This document shows, in pieces, positions 25,778 through 36,310 of a stretch of 64,000 bases of DNA (position 1 is its first letter; each line of letters begins with the position of its first letter). The translations under genes and the position numbers were made by a program. The notes beneath the pieces were generated by a model. It was not told the origin of the DNA, did not search any database, and worked only from the letters and a program-made list of their open reading frames with translations. Source of the DNA: Bacteroidia bacterium (lineage in GTDB: Bacteria > Bacteroidota > Bacteroidia > Palsa-965); contig JALONL010000023.1 of assembly GCA_025454955.1 (NCBI GenBank), positions 25,486 to 89,485 on the forward strand, given 5' to 3'.

Positions 25778-28219
25778 ATGAAGATTGCTGAAACGGCTGC
25801 GGCCACCACCTGCTATCATTGCGGCGAAGACCTGAAGGGAAGTGCGCTGAAACTCGATAACCGCCCGTTTTGCTGCGAAGGCTGCAAAACTGTGTATGAG
25901 ATTCTTTCGCAAAATAATATGGCCGATTACTACCGCCTCAACGCCACGCCCGGAAAAAACGGACGAAGCGCCGATACGGTAAAGGAAAAATACGCGTGGC
26001 TCGACGATCCGCAATTTTCGAAAGAACTCATACAGTTTACCGACGGCGATATTTCCACCATCACTTTTCAGGTACCCGCCATTCATTGCAGTTCGTGCAT
26101 CTGGCTGCTTGAAAACCTGTGGAAACTGCATCCGGGTGTGGTGCGCACGCAGGTAAACTTTCTTCGCCGCGAAGCGCATGTAACTTTCCGCGAAAAAACC
26201 ATCAGTCTGCGCCAGTTGGCCGAACTGCTTCACCGCATAGGCTATGCGCCCGATTTGCGTGCGGGCAATGCGGCACCGGCCTCGCAGCCGCATACACTGC
26301 GGCATTGGTATTACCGTTTGGGTGTGGCGTTTTTCTGTTTCGGCAATATTATGCTGCTGAGCTTTCCCGAATATTTCGGGGTGGATGCGCTGGCCGAATC
26401 GGAATACCGCAATTTTTTTGGTTACCTCAATTTCCTGCTTTCGCTTCCGGTGTTGTTTTACAGTTCGGCGGTGTTTTTCCGTTCGGCGTGGAGCGGTTTG
26501 CGCAGTGGTGTGGTGAATATGGATGTGCCCATTGTGCTGGGCATAGTGGTGATGTTTCTGCGCAGCAGCTGGGAAATATTTTCGCACAGCGGCGCGGGAT
26601 ATATGGATACGCTGGCCAGCCTGGTGTTTCTCATGCTCATTGGCCGTTTGTTTCAGAACAAAACCTACGACCGGCTTTCGTTTGAGCGCGATTATAAATC
26701 GTATTTCCCGATGGCCGTTACAGTATTGCGCAATGGCAGCGAAACGAGCATTCCGGTGGCCAATATCCGCAAAGGCGACCGCCTGCTTATACGCAGCGAA
26801 GAACTTCTCCCGGCCGACAGCATACTCATGCAGGGCAGTGCGCGTATGGATTACAGTTTTGTAACCGGCGAGTCGGCCCCGGCCGAAAAGGTGGCGGGCG
26901 AAATTCTTTATGCCGGCGGCCGGCAAAAAGGCAGCGCCATTGAAGTGGAAGTAATACGCGAAGTGTCGCAAAGCTACCTGACACGGCTTTGGAACGATGC
27001 CGCTTTCCGCAAAGCCGAGCCGCAGGACGTGACTTCGCTGGCCGGGCGCATTAGCAAAACATTCACGTTTGTGGTGTTTGCCATTGCAGCGGGCGCGGCG
27101 CTCTACTGGTTCAGCAGCGATGCACACCGCGCGCTCAATGCGTTTACGGCCGTGCTTATTATTACCTGTCCGTGTGCGCTGGCCATTTCATCGCCGTTTA
27201 CGCTGGGCAATATGCTGCGCCTGTTTGGCCGCAAGGGTGTTTACCTGAAAAACACCGGCGTGGTGGAAACGCTGGCCGGAATTGATACGGTGATATTCGA
27301 CAAAACCGGCACCATGACCCAGAGCGGCGATACCGGCGTGCAGTGGGAAGGCGAAGCATTAAACGATAACGAACTGGCTGCAGTGCGCACACTCGCCCGG
27401 CAGTCGGGCCACCCGCTGAGCCAGAAACTTTATGCGGGCACCGAAAGTGCCACACTTCCGCAAATCGGCCAGTTTGAAGAACACACCGGAAAAGGCATTG
27501 CCGGAAAGGCCGGAGATTACGAAGTAAAACTCGGCTCGGCCCGCTTTGTGGCTCCGGAGCAGGATACACCGCACGAAGCAAAAACGGCTGCGGTATATAT
27601 AGGTATAAACGGAAAACTCCGCGGCCGTTTTCTTTTCGGCAACCGTTACCGGCAGGGCCTGGAAGAATTGGTAAACGAACTGCGCGGAAAATACAAACTC
27701 GGCGTGCTTTCGGGCGATAATAATGCGGAGGAAGCCTACATCACCCAACTCTTTGGCCACGATGCCACGATAGGTTTCAACCAGTCGCCGGCCGATAAAC
27801 TGGCTGCGGTGCGCACATTGCAACAGCAGGGCCGCAAAGTACTCATGATTGGCGACGGACTCAACGATGCCGGCGCACTCAAACAAAGCGATGCAGGGCT
27901 GAGCATTTCCGACGACATCAACAATTTTTCGCCCGCCTGCGATGGCATTGTGGATGCGCAGGTATTCCGCCACATTCCTGCCCTGCTGCACGCCACGCGA
28001 AAAGGGAAACGCATTCTCATGGCCAGTTTCGGGCTTTCGTTTCTGTACAATATTGTGGGATTGTGGTTTGCCGTGCAGGGCAATTTATCGCCGCTGGTGG
28101 CCGCCATTCTCATGCCGGTAAGTTCGGTAACCATTATTCTGTTTACCACCATTGCCTCACGCATCAATGTAAATGGCACACTGGCAGCAGCACCCGATTC
28201 GCAAACTGTGGAACAATGA
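25778..28219 (+). CDS. ccoI: Heavy-metal (Cu) P-type ATPase for cbb3 oxidase assembly
   Basis: CYHCGEDLKG, CCEGCKTVYE, CSSCIWLLE, CPCALAISSP, VIFDKTGTMTQSG, MIGDGLNDAGAL; next to ccoS/ccoNO. Confidence 0.93.
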   Translation: MKIAETAAATTCYHCGEDLKGSALKLDNRPFCCEGCKTVYEILSQNNMADYYRLNATPGKNGRSADTVKEKYAWLDDPQFSKELIQFTDGDISTITFQVPAIHCSSCIWLLENLWKLHPGVVRTQVNFLRREAHVTFREKTISLRQLAELLHRIGYAPDLRAGNAAPASQPHTLRHWYYRLGVAFFCFGNIMLLSFPEYFGVDALAESEYRNFFGYLNFLLSLPVLFYSSAVFFRSAWSGLRSGVVNMDVPIVLGIVVMFLRSSWEIFSHSGAGYMDTLASLVFLMLIGRLFQNKTYDRLSFERDYKSYFPMAVTVLRNGSETSIPVANIRKGDRLLIRSEELLPADSILMQGSARMDYSFVTGESAPAEKVAGEILYAGGRQKGSAIEVEVIREVSQSYLTRLWNDAAFRKAEPQDVTSLAGRISKTFTFVVFAIAAGAALYWFSSDAHRALNAFTAVLIITCPCALAISSPFTLGNMLRLFGRKGVYLKNTGVVETLAGIDTVIFDKTGTMTQSGDTGVQWEGEALNDNELAAVRTLARQSGHPLSQKLYAGTESATLPQIGQFEEHTGKGIAGKAGDYEVKLGSARFVAPEQDTPHEAKTAAVYIGINGKLRGRFLFGNRYRQGLEELVNELRGKYKLGVLSGDNNAEEAYITQLFGHDATIGFNQSPADKLAAVRTLQQQGRKVLMIGDGLNDAGALKQSDAGLSISDDINNFSPACDGIVDAQVFRHIPALLHATRKGKRILMASFGLSFLYNIVGLWFAVQGNLSPLVAAILMPVSSVTIILFTTIASRINVNGTLAAAPDSQTVEQ

Positions 28220-28345
28220 ATACCGCTGAATTAAACACAAACTCACTGTCAGTATCAATACTGATGAGCGTCATACAGGTCAATGATTCCGCTCATCGTT
28301 AACACAATTTCAGAAACTGAATTTTACCGCGAAAAGAAAAGAGCC

Positions 28346-28561
28346 ATGAGTGTATTGTTTGTATTGATCGGAGCAAGTGTGCTGGTGGCAGGAGGTTTTC
28401 TGTTTGCATTTATACGCAGTGTGCGCAGCGGGCAGTACGACGATCAATATACCCCTTCGGTAAGAATGCTATTCGACGAACCCTCGGGCATTGCACAATC
28501 CAAACCAACGAGTAACAACAATGGTGAAGCCCCAACCGCTGAACCGAACAACCACCGATAA
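28346..28561 (+). CDS. ccoS: cbb3-type oxidase assembly protein CcoS
   Basis: MSVLFVLIGASVLVAGGFLFAFIRSVRSGQYDDQYTPSVRMLFDE; ORF open from 28283. Confidence 0.9.
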   Translation: MSVLFVLIGASVLVAGGFLFAFIRSVRSGQYDDQYTPSVRMLFDEPSGIAQSKPTSNNNGEAPTAEPNNHR

Positions 28562-28576
28562 CAGAACCTGAGTTTT

Positions 28577-30769
28577 ATGGAAAACGCCGCAGAAACGGAT
28601 CTGAACAAACCACAGGCAGAGAAATTTGCCTACGACAACACGATTGTCAAAATGTTTGCCTACGCCACCATGCTTTGGGGTGTGGTAGGTATGCTGGCGG
28701 GGCTTTATGCCGCGCTTGCGCTGGTTTATCCCTCGTTAAACTTAGGACTGCCCCAAACCTCGTTTGGCCGGGTTCGTCCGCTGCACACCAATGCAGTAAT
28801 TTTTGCTTTTGTGGGCAACGGAATTTTTATGGGCGTGTACTACTCGCTTCAGCGCTTGTGCAAGGCCCGCATGTTTAGCGATAAGCTGAGCAAAATTCAC
28901 TTCTGGGGCTGGCAGCTTATTATTGTGCTTGCCGCGGTAACCCTGCTCTGGGGCTACACCACCGGCAAAGAATACGCCGAGCTTGAGTGGCCTATTGATA
29001 TTCTCATTGCACTTATCTGGGTGGTGTTTGGCTGGAACATGTTTGGCACCATTCTCAAACGCCGCGAACGCCACCTTTACGTGGCCATCTGGTTTTACAT
29101 TGCCACGTTTGTTACGGTGGCCATGCTGCACATTGTAAACTCTTTCGAGCTTCCCATTTCGCTGCTTAAAAGTTACTCGTGGTATGCCGGTGTGCAGGAT
29201 GCGCTTGTGCAGTGGTGGTACGGACACAATGCTGTGGCGTTTTTCCTTACCACACCTTATCTGGGTTTGATGTATTACTTCATTCCCAAGGCGGCCAATC
29301 GTCCGGTTTACTCGTACCGTCTTTCCATTATTCACTTCTGGGCGCTCATCTTCCTTTATATCTGGGCCGGTCCGCACCACCTTCTCTACTCTACCCTTCC
29401 CGACTGGGCACAATCTCTTGGCGTGGTGTTTTCGGTAATGCTCATTGCCCCGTCGTGGGGAGGTATGATTAACGGTTTGCTTACCCTGCGCGGTGTGTGG
29501 GATAAAGTGCGCGAAGATGTGGTGCTTAAATTTCTGGTGGTGGCCATTACGGCTTATGGTATGGCCACGTTTGAAGGCCCCATGCTTTCGCTGAAAAATG
29601 TAAACGCCATTGCACACTTTACCGACTGGGTGGTGGCTCACGTACACGTGGGTGCATTGGGCTGGAACGGTTTCCTCACCTTCGGTATTCTTTACTGGCT
29701 CATTCCCAAAATGTGGGGCACCAGTTTGTGGTCGAAGAAACTGGCTGGCTGGCACTTCTGGCTCGGCACACTGGGTATTTTGTTCTACGCCATACCCATG
29801 TACTGGGCAGGCTGGGTGCAGCACCTCATGTGGAAACAGTTTACGCCCGACGGACGTTTGCTTTACCCCAACTTCCTCGAAACCGTAACACAGCTCATGC
29901 CCATGTATATGATGCGTGCGCTGGGCGGCACACTTTATCTGGTGGGTGCGGTAATTATGGTGGTAAACCTTATCAAAACCGTGAAAGCCGGCAAGTTCAT
30001 TGCCAACGAAAATGCCGAAGTACCTGCACTTCCCAAAACATATCGCCAGCACAGCGGCGAGCACTGGCACCGCGCCATTGAGCGTCGTCCGGTTCAGTTA
30101 CTCATACTAAGTCTGGTCATTGTGGGCATTGGCGGCATACTCGAACTTGTGCCTACGTTCCTTGTCAAATCAAACGTGCCCACCATTGCCAGCGTGAAAC
30201 CCTACACGCCGCTCGAACTGCACGGACGCGATATTTATGTGCGCGAAGGATGTTATGTATGTCACTCGCAGCTTATACGTCCGTTCCGTTTCGAAACCGT
30301 GCGCTATGGCGAATACTCAAAAGCCGGCGAGTTTGTATATGACCACCCGTTCCAGTGGGGCTCCAAACGCACCGGGCCCGACCTGGCGCGCGAAGGCACG
30401 GGCAACAACAAGAAATCAAACCTCTGGCATTACAACCACCTTGCCGATCCGGGTTATATCTCGCAAGGTTCCATTATGCCAAGCTATATCTGGCTGCTCG
30501 ACGATGAGCTTGATACTTCTACCACAGCCGCCAAGATAAGAGCCATGCAAACACTCGGTGTGCCTTATCCGCAAGGCTATGATGCCAAAGCCAATGCCGA
30601 GCTGATGGCACAGGAACAGGAGATTTTCAAAGACCTGATGAAAGACGAGGAGAAACTGCTGCCCAACGACAACGGCGCAGGGCCCAATCGTGAAGTAATT
30701 GCTTTAATAGCTTACCTGCAACGGCTCGGCAGGGATATCGAAGCCGGAAAAACAGCAGAAAAAAAATAA
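28577..30769 (+). CDS. ccoNO: Fused cbb3 oxidase subunits I/II (CcoNO)
   Basis: 730 aa; CcoN core (QWWYGHNAVAFFLTTPYLGLMYYFIPK) followed by CcoO (YVREGCYVCHSQLIRPF). Confidence 0.95.
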   Translation: MENAAETDLNKPQAEKFAYDNTIVKMFAYATMLWGVVGMLAGLYAALALVYPSLNLGLPQTSFGRVRPLHTNAVIFAFVGNGIFMGVYYSLQRLCKARMFSDKLSKIHFWGWQLIIVLAAVTLLWGYTTGKEYAELEWPIDILIALIWVVFGWNMFGTILKRRERHLYVAIWFYIATFVTVAMLHIVNSFELPISLLKSYSWYAGVQDALVQWWYGHNAVAFFLTTPYLGLMYYFIPKAANRPVYSYRLSIIHFWALIFLYIWAGPHHLLYSTLPDWAQSLGVVFSVMLIAPSWGGMINGLLTLRGVWDKVREDVVLKFLVVAITAYGMATFEGPMLSLKNVNAIAHFTDWVVAHVHVGALGWNGFLTFGILYWLIPKMWGTSLWSKKLAGWHFWLGTLGILFYAIPMYWAGWVQHLMWKQFTPDGRLLYPNFLETVTQLMPMYMMRALGGTLYLVGAVIMVVNLIKTVKAGKFIANENAEVPALPKTYRQHSGEHWHRAIERRPVQLLILSLVIVGIGGILELVPTFLVKSNVPTIASVKPYTPLELHGRDIYVREGCYVCHSQLIRPFRFETVRYGEYSKAGEFVYDHPFQWGSKRTGPDLAREGTGNNKKSNLWHYNHLADPGYISQGSIMPSYIWLLDDELDTSTTAAKIRAMQTLGVPYPQGYDAKANAELMAQEQEIFKDLMKDEEKLLPNDNGAGPNREVIALIAYLQRLGRDIEAGKTAEKK

Positions 30770-30772
30770 GCC

Positions 30773-30976
30773 ATGAAATTTTCCAGCTATCTCGAATCGA
30801 TCACCGGAGTGGGCATTTTCCCGCTGCTGTCGCTGCTCATGTTTGTGCTGTTTTTTACCGTAGTGGCACTCTGGGCGTTCAAAGCCGAAAAGAAAATGAT
30901 CGACACCATGAAACAACTTCCGCTCGACAGTGCGGAAACCAACTCTGCCGATAATAATCAATCAGACCGCGTATGA
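30773..30976 (+). CDS. Small CcoQ-like membrane protein
   Basis: 67 aa, one TM segment, between ccoNO and ccoP. Confidence 0.7.
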   Translation: MKFSSYLESITGVGIFPLLSLLMFVLFFTVVALWAFKAEKKMIDTMKQLPLDSAETNSADNNQSDRV

Positions 30977-32229
30977 CCACCTCACTCACATCCAAACGTT
31001 GGTTAATTGCCGCAAGCCTCCTTATCGCCGCGGTATCAGCTCATGCGGCTGATGCTGCTCCCGCAGCCGCTGCGGCGGGCGAAACAGCGGAGGTATCTGT
31101 TTTTTCCAATACGCTGTTTAACACCCTGCTTATGGTGAGCATTCTGCTGCTGCTGGTAATTATCGGTCTGGCACAGATGCTTCAGGGAGCTGCACGTTTT
31201 CACCTCTCTCAAAATAAAAAGTCACCCCCTTCGTCGGATAACGACGAAGCCAAAAGTTCGGGTGGCAGCACTGTAGCTGGTATCATACTGCTTGCAGGGT
31301 TACTGCTGCCCGTTCTTTCTCATGCCCAGGAAGCCACTGCCGAAGCCAAACGCGAAATTGCCGATTTCCCCGACACCATTGGCGGTTTGGATATGGGTGT
31401 GTTTTTCTTCATGCTCACCGTTATTGCGGTGGAAATGATTATGGCCTACGCACTCTGGAACGCCGGCATGAGACTGCTCAAAACCGAAGAAGCGAAAGCA
31501 CGCAAAAAAGCCGCCAAACCGGCCAAAGCCGCTCCCGCCTTTATCGAAACACTTAATGCCTCGGTGGCTATTGAGCAGGAAGAAACCATTATGCTCGATC
31601 ACGAATACGACGGTATCCGCGAACTCGACAACAACCTGCCGCCGTGGTGGAAATATGGTTTCTATCTCACCATTCTCTTCTCGGTGGTTTACCTTATACA
31701 TTACCACGTAAGTAAAACCGGCCCGCTGCAGGACGAAGAATATCGCCTTCAGCTTGAAGACGGCGCACGGCAGCTTGCCGAATATCGCAAAACTGCTGCC
31801 AGTCTGGTGGACGAAACCAATGTAACCACGCTTACCTCGGCCGACAGTCTCGCTACGGGCAAAAGCATTTTCGTAGAAAAATGCAAAGCCTGCCACAAAG
31901 CCGACGGCAGCGGCGATGTGGGGCCCAACCTCACCGATAATTACTGGCTGCACGGCGGCGACATCAAGAGTGTGTTTACCACCATTAAATATGGGGTAAC
32001 CAGCAAAGGAATGCAGGCCTGGCAAAACGATCTTTCGCCCTCAGAGATGCAGGAAGTAGCCAGCTACATCCTCAGCATTGCCGGAACAAATGTACCCGGA
32101 GGCAAACCCGCCGAAGGCACAATTTACAACCCGAAAAGCACACCCGTTGCCGACTCCACGGCTTCGCCGGGAGCCGATTCGCTCAAAACCGATTCCACTA
32201 AAAAACCAACCACCGCCACAATAAAATAA
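30973..32229 (+). CDS. ccoP: cbb3 oxidase subunit III
   Basis: ELDNNLPPWWKYGFYLTILFSVVYLIHYH; one CKACH haem motif. Confidence 0.93.
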   Translation: MTTSLTSKRWLIAASLLIAAVSAHAADAAPAAAAAGETAEVSVFSNTLFNTLLMVSILLLLVIIGLAQMLQGAARFHLSQNKKSPPSSDNDEAKSSGGSTVAGIILLAGLLLPVLSHAQEATAEAKREIADFPDTIGGLDMGVFFFMLTVIAVEMIMAYALWNAGMRLLKTEEAKARKKAAKPAKAAPAFIETLNASVAIEQEETIMLDHEYDGIRELDNNLPPWWKYGFYLTILFSVVYLIHYHVSKTGPLQDEEYRLQLEDGARQLAEYRKTAASLVDETNVTTLTSADSLATGKSIFVEKCKACHKADGSGDVGPNLTDNYWLHGGDIKSVFTTIKYGVTSKGMQAWQNDLSPSEMQEVASYILSIAGTNVPGGKPAEGTIYNPKSTPVADSTASPGADSLKTDSTKKPTTATIK

Positions 32230-32237
32230 ACAACACC

Positions 32238-33662
32238 ATGTCCGAAGAACAACAGAAAGCAAAGGTGCAGATGGACGAATCGTTCAGGGACAGTATTGCC
32301 ACCATTGACGAGAAGGGAAAGAGGGTGTGGATGTTTCCGCAACAGCCCTCGGGACGTTACTACAACCTCCGCACTCTTTTTACCTTCTTTTATCTGGTTG
32401 TATTTTTCACTTTACCCTTTATTTATGTCGATGGACATCCGCTGTTCGAGTTCAATGTAATCGAGCGGCGGTTTATTTTTTTCGGGGTAATTTTCTGGCC
32501 GCAGGATTTTTTCATTTTCGTAATCGGTATGCTCACCTTTATGGTGTTTATTATCGTGTTTACGGTAGCTTTCGGGCGAATATTCTGTGGCTGGGCCTGT
32601 CCGCAAACGGTATTTCTGGAAATGGTTTTCCGCCGCATTGAGTATTGGATTGACGGCGATTTCAATGCACAGAAGAAACTGCGCAAAATGCCGTGGACGC
32701 GCGAAAAGATAATGAAGCGCGGACTGAAGCACGGTATTTATTTCTTCATTGCGTTTCTTATTGCCAATACGTTTCTGGCCTACATTATCAGTTACAAAGA
32801 ACTGTTCAGGATTATCAGCGAGCCTGTATCGTCGCATTTTGGCGGCTTTATAGCCATTCTTATTTTCACGGGTGTTTTTTATGGGGTGTTTGCATGGTTC
32901 CGCGAGCAGGCCTGTTTAATTGTGTGTCCCTACGGCCGTATGCAGGGCGTATTGCTCGACAAACATTCGGTGGTGGTGGCTTACGATTATGTACGCGGCG
33001 AACCCCGCGGGAAGTTTAAGAAAAACGAAACCGAGGCCCGTGGCGATTGTGTGGACTGCTTTCACTGCGTGCATGTATGTCCCACGGGAATTGATATTCG
33101 CAATGGCACGCAATTGGAATGTGTAAACTGCACGGCCTGTATTGATGCCTGCGACCATGTAATGGAGAAGCTCGACAAACCCAAAGGGCTTATCCGCTAC
33201 GCTTCCGAAAGCGATATACGCGATGGCAAACGCACCCGTGTAACGCCGCGCAAGATTGCTTACAGCGCCTTGCTTACTGTACTTACCGGCGTGCTGGTAA
33301 CACTGCTCGTTACACGTTCCGACATGGAAACCACTCTGCTCCGCGCGCAGGGACAAATTTTCCAGCGCCAGCCCGGTCACCGCATCAGCAACCTGTATAA
33401 CCTGAAATTAGTGAATAAAACCACCGAGGATATTCCGGTTACACTGAAACTCGAATCGCACAAGGGCGAAATAAAACTTGTGGGCGATCCGATTCTGCTC
33501 AAGGCCGAATCGACGGGCGAAAAAGGGTTCTTCATTATTCTCGACAGCCTGAACATCAATCAGCGCAAATCGAATGTGATGGTTGGCGTGTATAACGGAG
33601 AGAAAAAACTGAAAACCGTGAAGGCCTCATTTATCGCACCGGCATCGGTAACGCGGCATTAA
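32238..33662 (+). CDS. ccoG: Cytochrome c oxidase accessory protein CcoG (ferredoxin-type)
   Basis: FCGWACPQTVFLEMVFR; CVDCFHCVHVCPTGIDIRNGTQLECVNCTACIDACDHVM. Confidence 0.95.
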   Translation: MSEEQQKAKVQMDESFRDSIATIDEKGKRVWMFPQQPSGRYYNLRTLFTFFYLVVFFTLPFIYVDGHPLFEFNVIERRFIFFGVIFWPQDFFIFVIGMLTFMVFIIVFTVAFGRIFCGWACPQTVFLEMVFRRIEYWIDGDFNAQKKLRKMPWTREKIMKRGLKHGIYFFIAFLIANTFLAYIISYKELFRIISEPVSSHFGGFIAILIFTGVFYGVFAWFREQACLIVCPYGRMQGVLLDKHSVVVAYDYVRGEPRGKFKKNETEARGDCVDCFHCVHVCPTGIDIRNGTQLECVNCTACIDACDHVMEKLDKPKGLIRYASESDIRDGKRTRVTPRKIAYSALLTVLTGVLVTLLVTRSDMETTLLRAQGQIFQRQPGHRISNLYNLKLVNKTTEDIPVTLKLESHKGEIKLVGDPILLKAESTGEKGFFIILDSLNINQRKSNVMVGVYNGEKKLKTVKASFIAPASVTRH

Positions 33663-33705
33663 GCGCAAGACATATTAGTAAACCACACTACAAACACACT
33701 GCAAC

Positions 33706-34137
33706 ATGAACTGGGGATTACGCATTGCACTTTTATACGGCGGTTTTGTGGCCGGAGTAGTATTCATGGTTATCATGAGTTCGCGCCAGCAAATTGATCT
33801 GGTGCGCAAAGATTACTACTCGGCCGAGCTGAAGCATCAGGACAGGATTGATGAAACGAACAATGCCAATGCGCTTTCGGAAAAGGTAATGCTGAAGCAT
33901 TCGGGAAAAGCCGTAGAAATAAAACTTCCGGCTGAGATGAAAAGCAAAGCCGTAAATGGCACTGCGTTGTTTTACCGCCCCAGCGATGCCAACCTCGACC
34001 GCCGCTTTGAGTTAAAGCCCGACACGAGCGGCATACAAACCATTGCTTCCGATTTTGCACCGGGCATTTACAATGTGCAGATCGAATGGAAATGCGAGGG
34101 CAAAGCCTATTATTCGGAAGTAGTATTTACATACTGA
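33706..34137 (+). CDS. FixH/CcoH family protein
   Basis: MNWGLRIALLYGGFVAGVVFMVIMSSRQQIDLVRKDYYSAELKHQDRID; position in cco cluster. Confidence 0.85.
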   Translation: MNWGLRIALLYGGFVAGVVFMVIMSSRQQIDLVRKDYYSAELKHQDRIDETNNANALSEKVMLKHSGKAVEIKLPAEMKSKAVNGTALFYRPSDANLDRRFELKPDTSGIQTIASDFAPGIYNVQIEWKCEGKAYYSEVVFTY

Positions 34138-34144
34138 GCAAGAC

Positions 34145-34879
34145 ATGATAATCGTATTGGCCGCCGTGAGTTTGGGCTTCTTAGGCAGTTTTCACTGCGC
34201 CGGAATGTGCGGCCCCATTGCGCTCGCCCTGCCTGTGCATCATCGCACGGCGGGCGGGCGCGTGGCCGGTATTCTTATTTACAACCTGGGGCGCGCGCTT
34301 ACGTACTCGGTGCTGGGCGCTGTTTTCGGACTGCTGGGCAGCGGGTTTGCGATGGCGGGTTTTCAGCAGGCATTCAGCATTGGCATTGGTGCGCTTATGA
34401 TTTTGTTTGCACTTATGCCCGAAGAACTGGCTTCGAAAATTACCGGTGTAAAGCACCTGTTTCGGGGCTTTAACAAAGTCAAACAAAAGCTGGGCTACCT
34501 GTTTCAGCAACGCAGCAACAAGGCACTGCTGCTTACCGGCGTGTTTAACGGACTGCTGCCCTGCGGCCTGGTTTATCTGGGCATTGCGGGTGCGGCGGCC
34601 ACGGGCAATGTGTGGCAGGGTGCATTGTTTATGGCGGCTTTCGGGCTGGGTACTTTTCCGCTTATGATGGCGGTTTCGGCATTCAGCCAGTTCATTACTT
34701 TAAATGTGCGAAACAAAATTCGCCGTGCCATGCCGGTGGTGGTGGCGGGCATGGGTTTGCTGCTTATCCTTCGCGGAATGAATCTGGGCATACCTTATCT
34801 CAGTCCCGAAATTACACACACCGAACAGGGCACCGAAGCCTCCTGCTGCAAACCCGACAAACACCGTATTTGTCACTGA
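34145..34879 (+). CDS. Sulfite exporter TauE/SafE family membrane protein
   Basis: GFLGSFHCAGMCGPIALALP...GLLPCGLVYLGIAGAAATG. Confidence 0.88.
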   Translation: MIIVLAAVSLGFLGSFHCAGMCGPIALALPVHHRTAGGRVAGILIYNLGRALTYSVLGAVFGLLGSGFAMAGFQQAFSIGIGALMILFALMPEELASKITGVKHLFRGFNKVKQKLGYLFQQRSNKALLLTGVFNGLLPCGLVYLGIAGAAATGNVWQGALFMAAFGLGTFPLMMAVSAFSQFITLNVRNKIRRAMPVVVAGMGLLLILRGMNLGIPYLSPEITHTEQGTEASCCKPDKHRICH

Positions 34880-34890
34880 CCCATTGCCAC

Positions 34891-36255
34891 ATGCAACCCG
34901 AAACCGATCTCATACGCCGCTGGAACACCGCCGCACCCCGCTATACAAGCTATCCCACCGTACCCTGCTGGCAGCATACGCCCGACGAGGACGAATGGAA
35001 AAACGAGGTGAAATTTACATTCGATCAGCTTCCTGCCGACGAAGGCATAAGCCTTTACATACACCTGCCCTACTGCGAAAGCCTGTGTACTTACTGCGGC
35101 TGCAACACGCGCATCACAATTAATCATGCCGTGGAAAAGCCTTACGTAAATGCGGTGTTGAAAGAATGGGAAATGTACACCCGTGTTTTCGGCAGCGCGC
35201 CGCAAATACGCGAGTTGCATCTGGGCGGCGGTACACCTACGTTTTTCAGTGCAGTCAATTTGCACACACTTATTTCGGGAATTTTGGGCAAGGCTGTGCT
35301 GCATCCCAATGCCTCGCTGAGTTTCGAGGCGCACCCGGCCAATACTACAACAGAACACCTCGAAACGCTTTATGCACTTGGTTTCCGGCGGTTGAGTCTG
35401 GGCATTCAGGACTTCGATCCATTGGTGCAGAAAACCATAAACCGCACACAAAGTTTCGAGAGTGTGCGCAAAGTAACGAATGCGGCACGACGCATTGGCT
35501 ACACCTCGGTAAATTTCGATCTCATTTACGGCCTGCCCAAACAAACCATGCACAGTGTGCGCGAAACCTTCCGCCTCACCAACCTGCTCCGGCCCGATCG
35601 TATTGCCTTTTACAGTTACGCACACGTACCGTGGATAAAACCCGGCCAGCGCAGTTTCACCGAAGCCGATTTGCCCGGCAACGAACAAAAACTGGCACTC
35701 TACCATTGCGGCCGACAGATGCTCGAAGAGGCAGGCTACAGAGAAATAGGCATGGATCATTTCGCCCTCCCTGCCGACGAGCTCAGCAAAGCCGCAAACG
35801 AAGGCACACTGCACCGCAATTTCATGGGCTACACCACTTCACCCTCGCGCCTGCTCATTGGCCTTGGCGTATCAGCCATCAGCGATTCGTGGCTGGCCTA
35901 CGCGCAAAACTTTAAAACGGTGGAAGTCTATCTCGATGCCGTACACCACGGCCGCCTGCCCGTATTCCGCGGCCACCTGCTCAATGCCGAAGACGTAAAA
36001 ATGCGTCGCCACATTTTAAACATCATGTGCCGCTACACCACGCAATGGACAAACAGCGCCCACGAAAAAGCATTTTACGAAACCATTGCCCAGCGCCTTG
36101 CCCCGCATCGTAGCGATGGGTTGGTGAAACTGAGCCGGGGGAAATTGGAGGTAACTACGCTGGGGCGGGCGTTTTTGCGGAATATTTGTATGGCGTTTGA
36201 TGAGCGGTTGTATGCGGCGGAGCAGGAGAAGGTGATGTTTAGTAAGGCGGTGTGA
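34891..36255 (+). CDS. hemN: Oxygen-independent coproporphyrinogen III oxidase
   Basis: MQPETDLIRRWNTAAPRYTSYPTVP...YIHLPYCESLCTYCGCNTRI...LGGGTPTFF; ORF-track start 34612 extends into the upstream gene. Confidence 0.95.
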   Translation: MQPETDLIRRWNTAAPRYTSYPTVPCWQHTPDEDEWKNEVKFTFDQLPADEGISLYIHLPYCESLCTYCGCNTRITINHAVEKPYVNAVLKEWEMYTRVFGSAPQIRELHLGGGTPTFFSAVNLHTLISGILGKAVLHPNASLSFEAHPANTTTEHLETLYALGFRRLSLGIQDFDPLVQKTINRTQSFESVRKVTNAARRIGYTSVNFDLIYGLPKQTMHSVRETFRLTNLLRPDRIAFYSYAHVPWIKPGQRSFTEADLPGNEQKLALYHCGRQMLEEAGYREIGMDHFALPADELSKAANEGTLHRNFMGYTTSPSRLLIGLGVSAISDSWLAYAQNFKTVEVYLDAVHHGRLPVFRGHLLNAEDVKMRRHILNIMCRYTTQWTNSAHEKAFYETIAQRLAPHRSDGLVKLSRGKLEVTTLGRAFLRNICMAFDERLYAAEQEKVMFSKAV

Positions 36256-36277
36256 GAGATAGTATTAAAAATAAAAA

Positions 36278-36303
36278 CGGAGCAACTACACAAGCTGCTC
36301 CGT
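36278..36303. terminator. Bidirectional-type terminator hairpin
   Basis: aaaaaCGGAGCA-actacacaagc-TGCTCCGtttt after hemN. Confidence 0.8.
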
Positions 36304-36310
36304 TTTCGTT

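Noticed and set aside
25712-27127. 471-aa minus-strand ORF
   Set aside because: Antisense to ccoI, whose P-type ATPase motifs are all present.
28742-30070. 442-aa minus-strand ORF
   Set aside because: Antisense to ccoNO; no domain signature.
30973-32229. Unusual CcoP with a single haem motif
   Set aside because: Single-CxxCH CcoP and fused CcoNO are, to my knowledge, common in Bacteroidota; not novel here.
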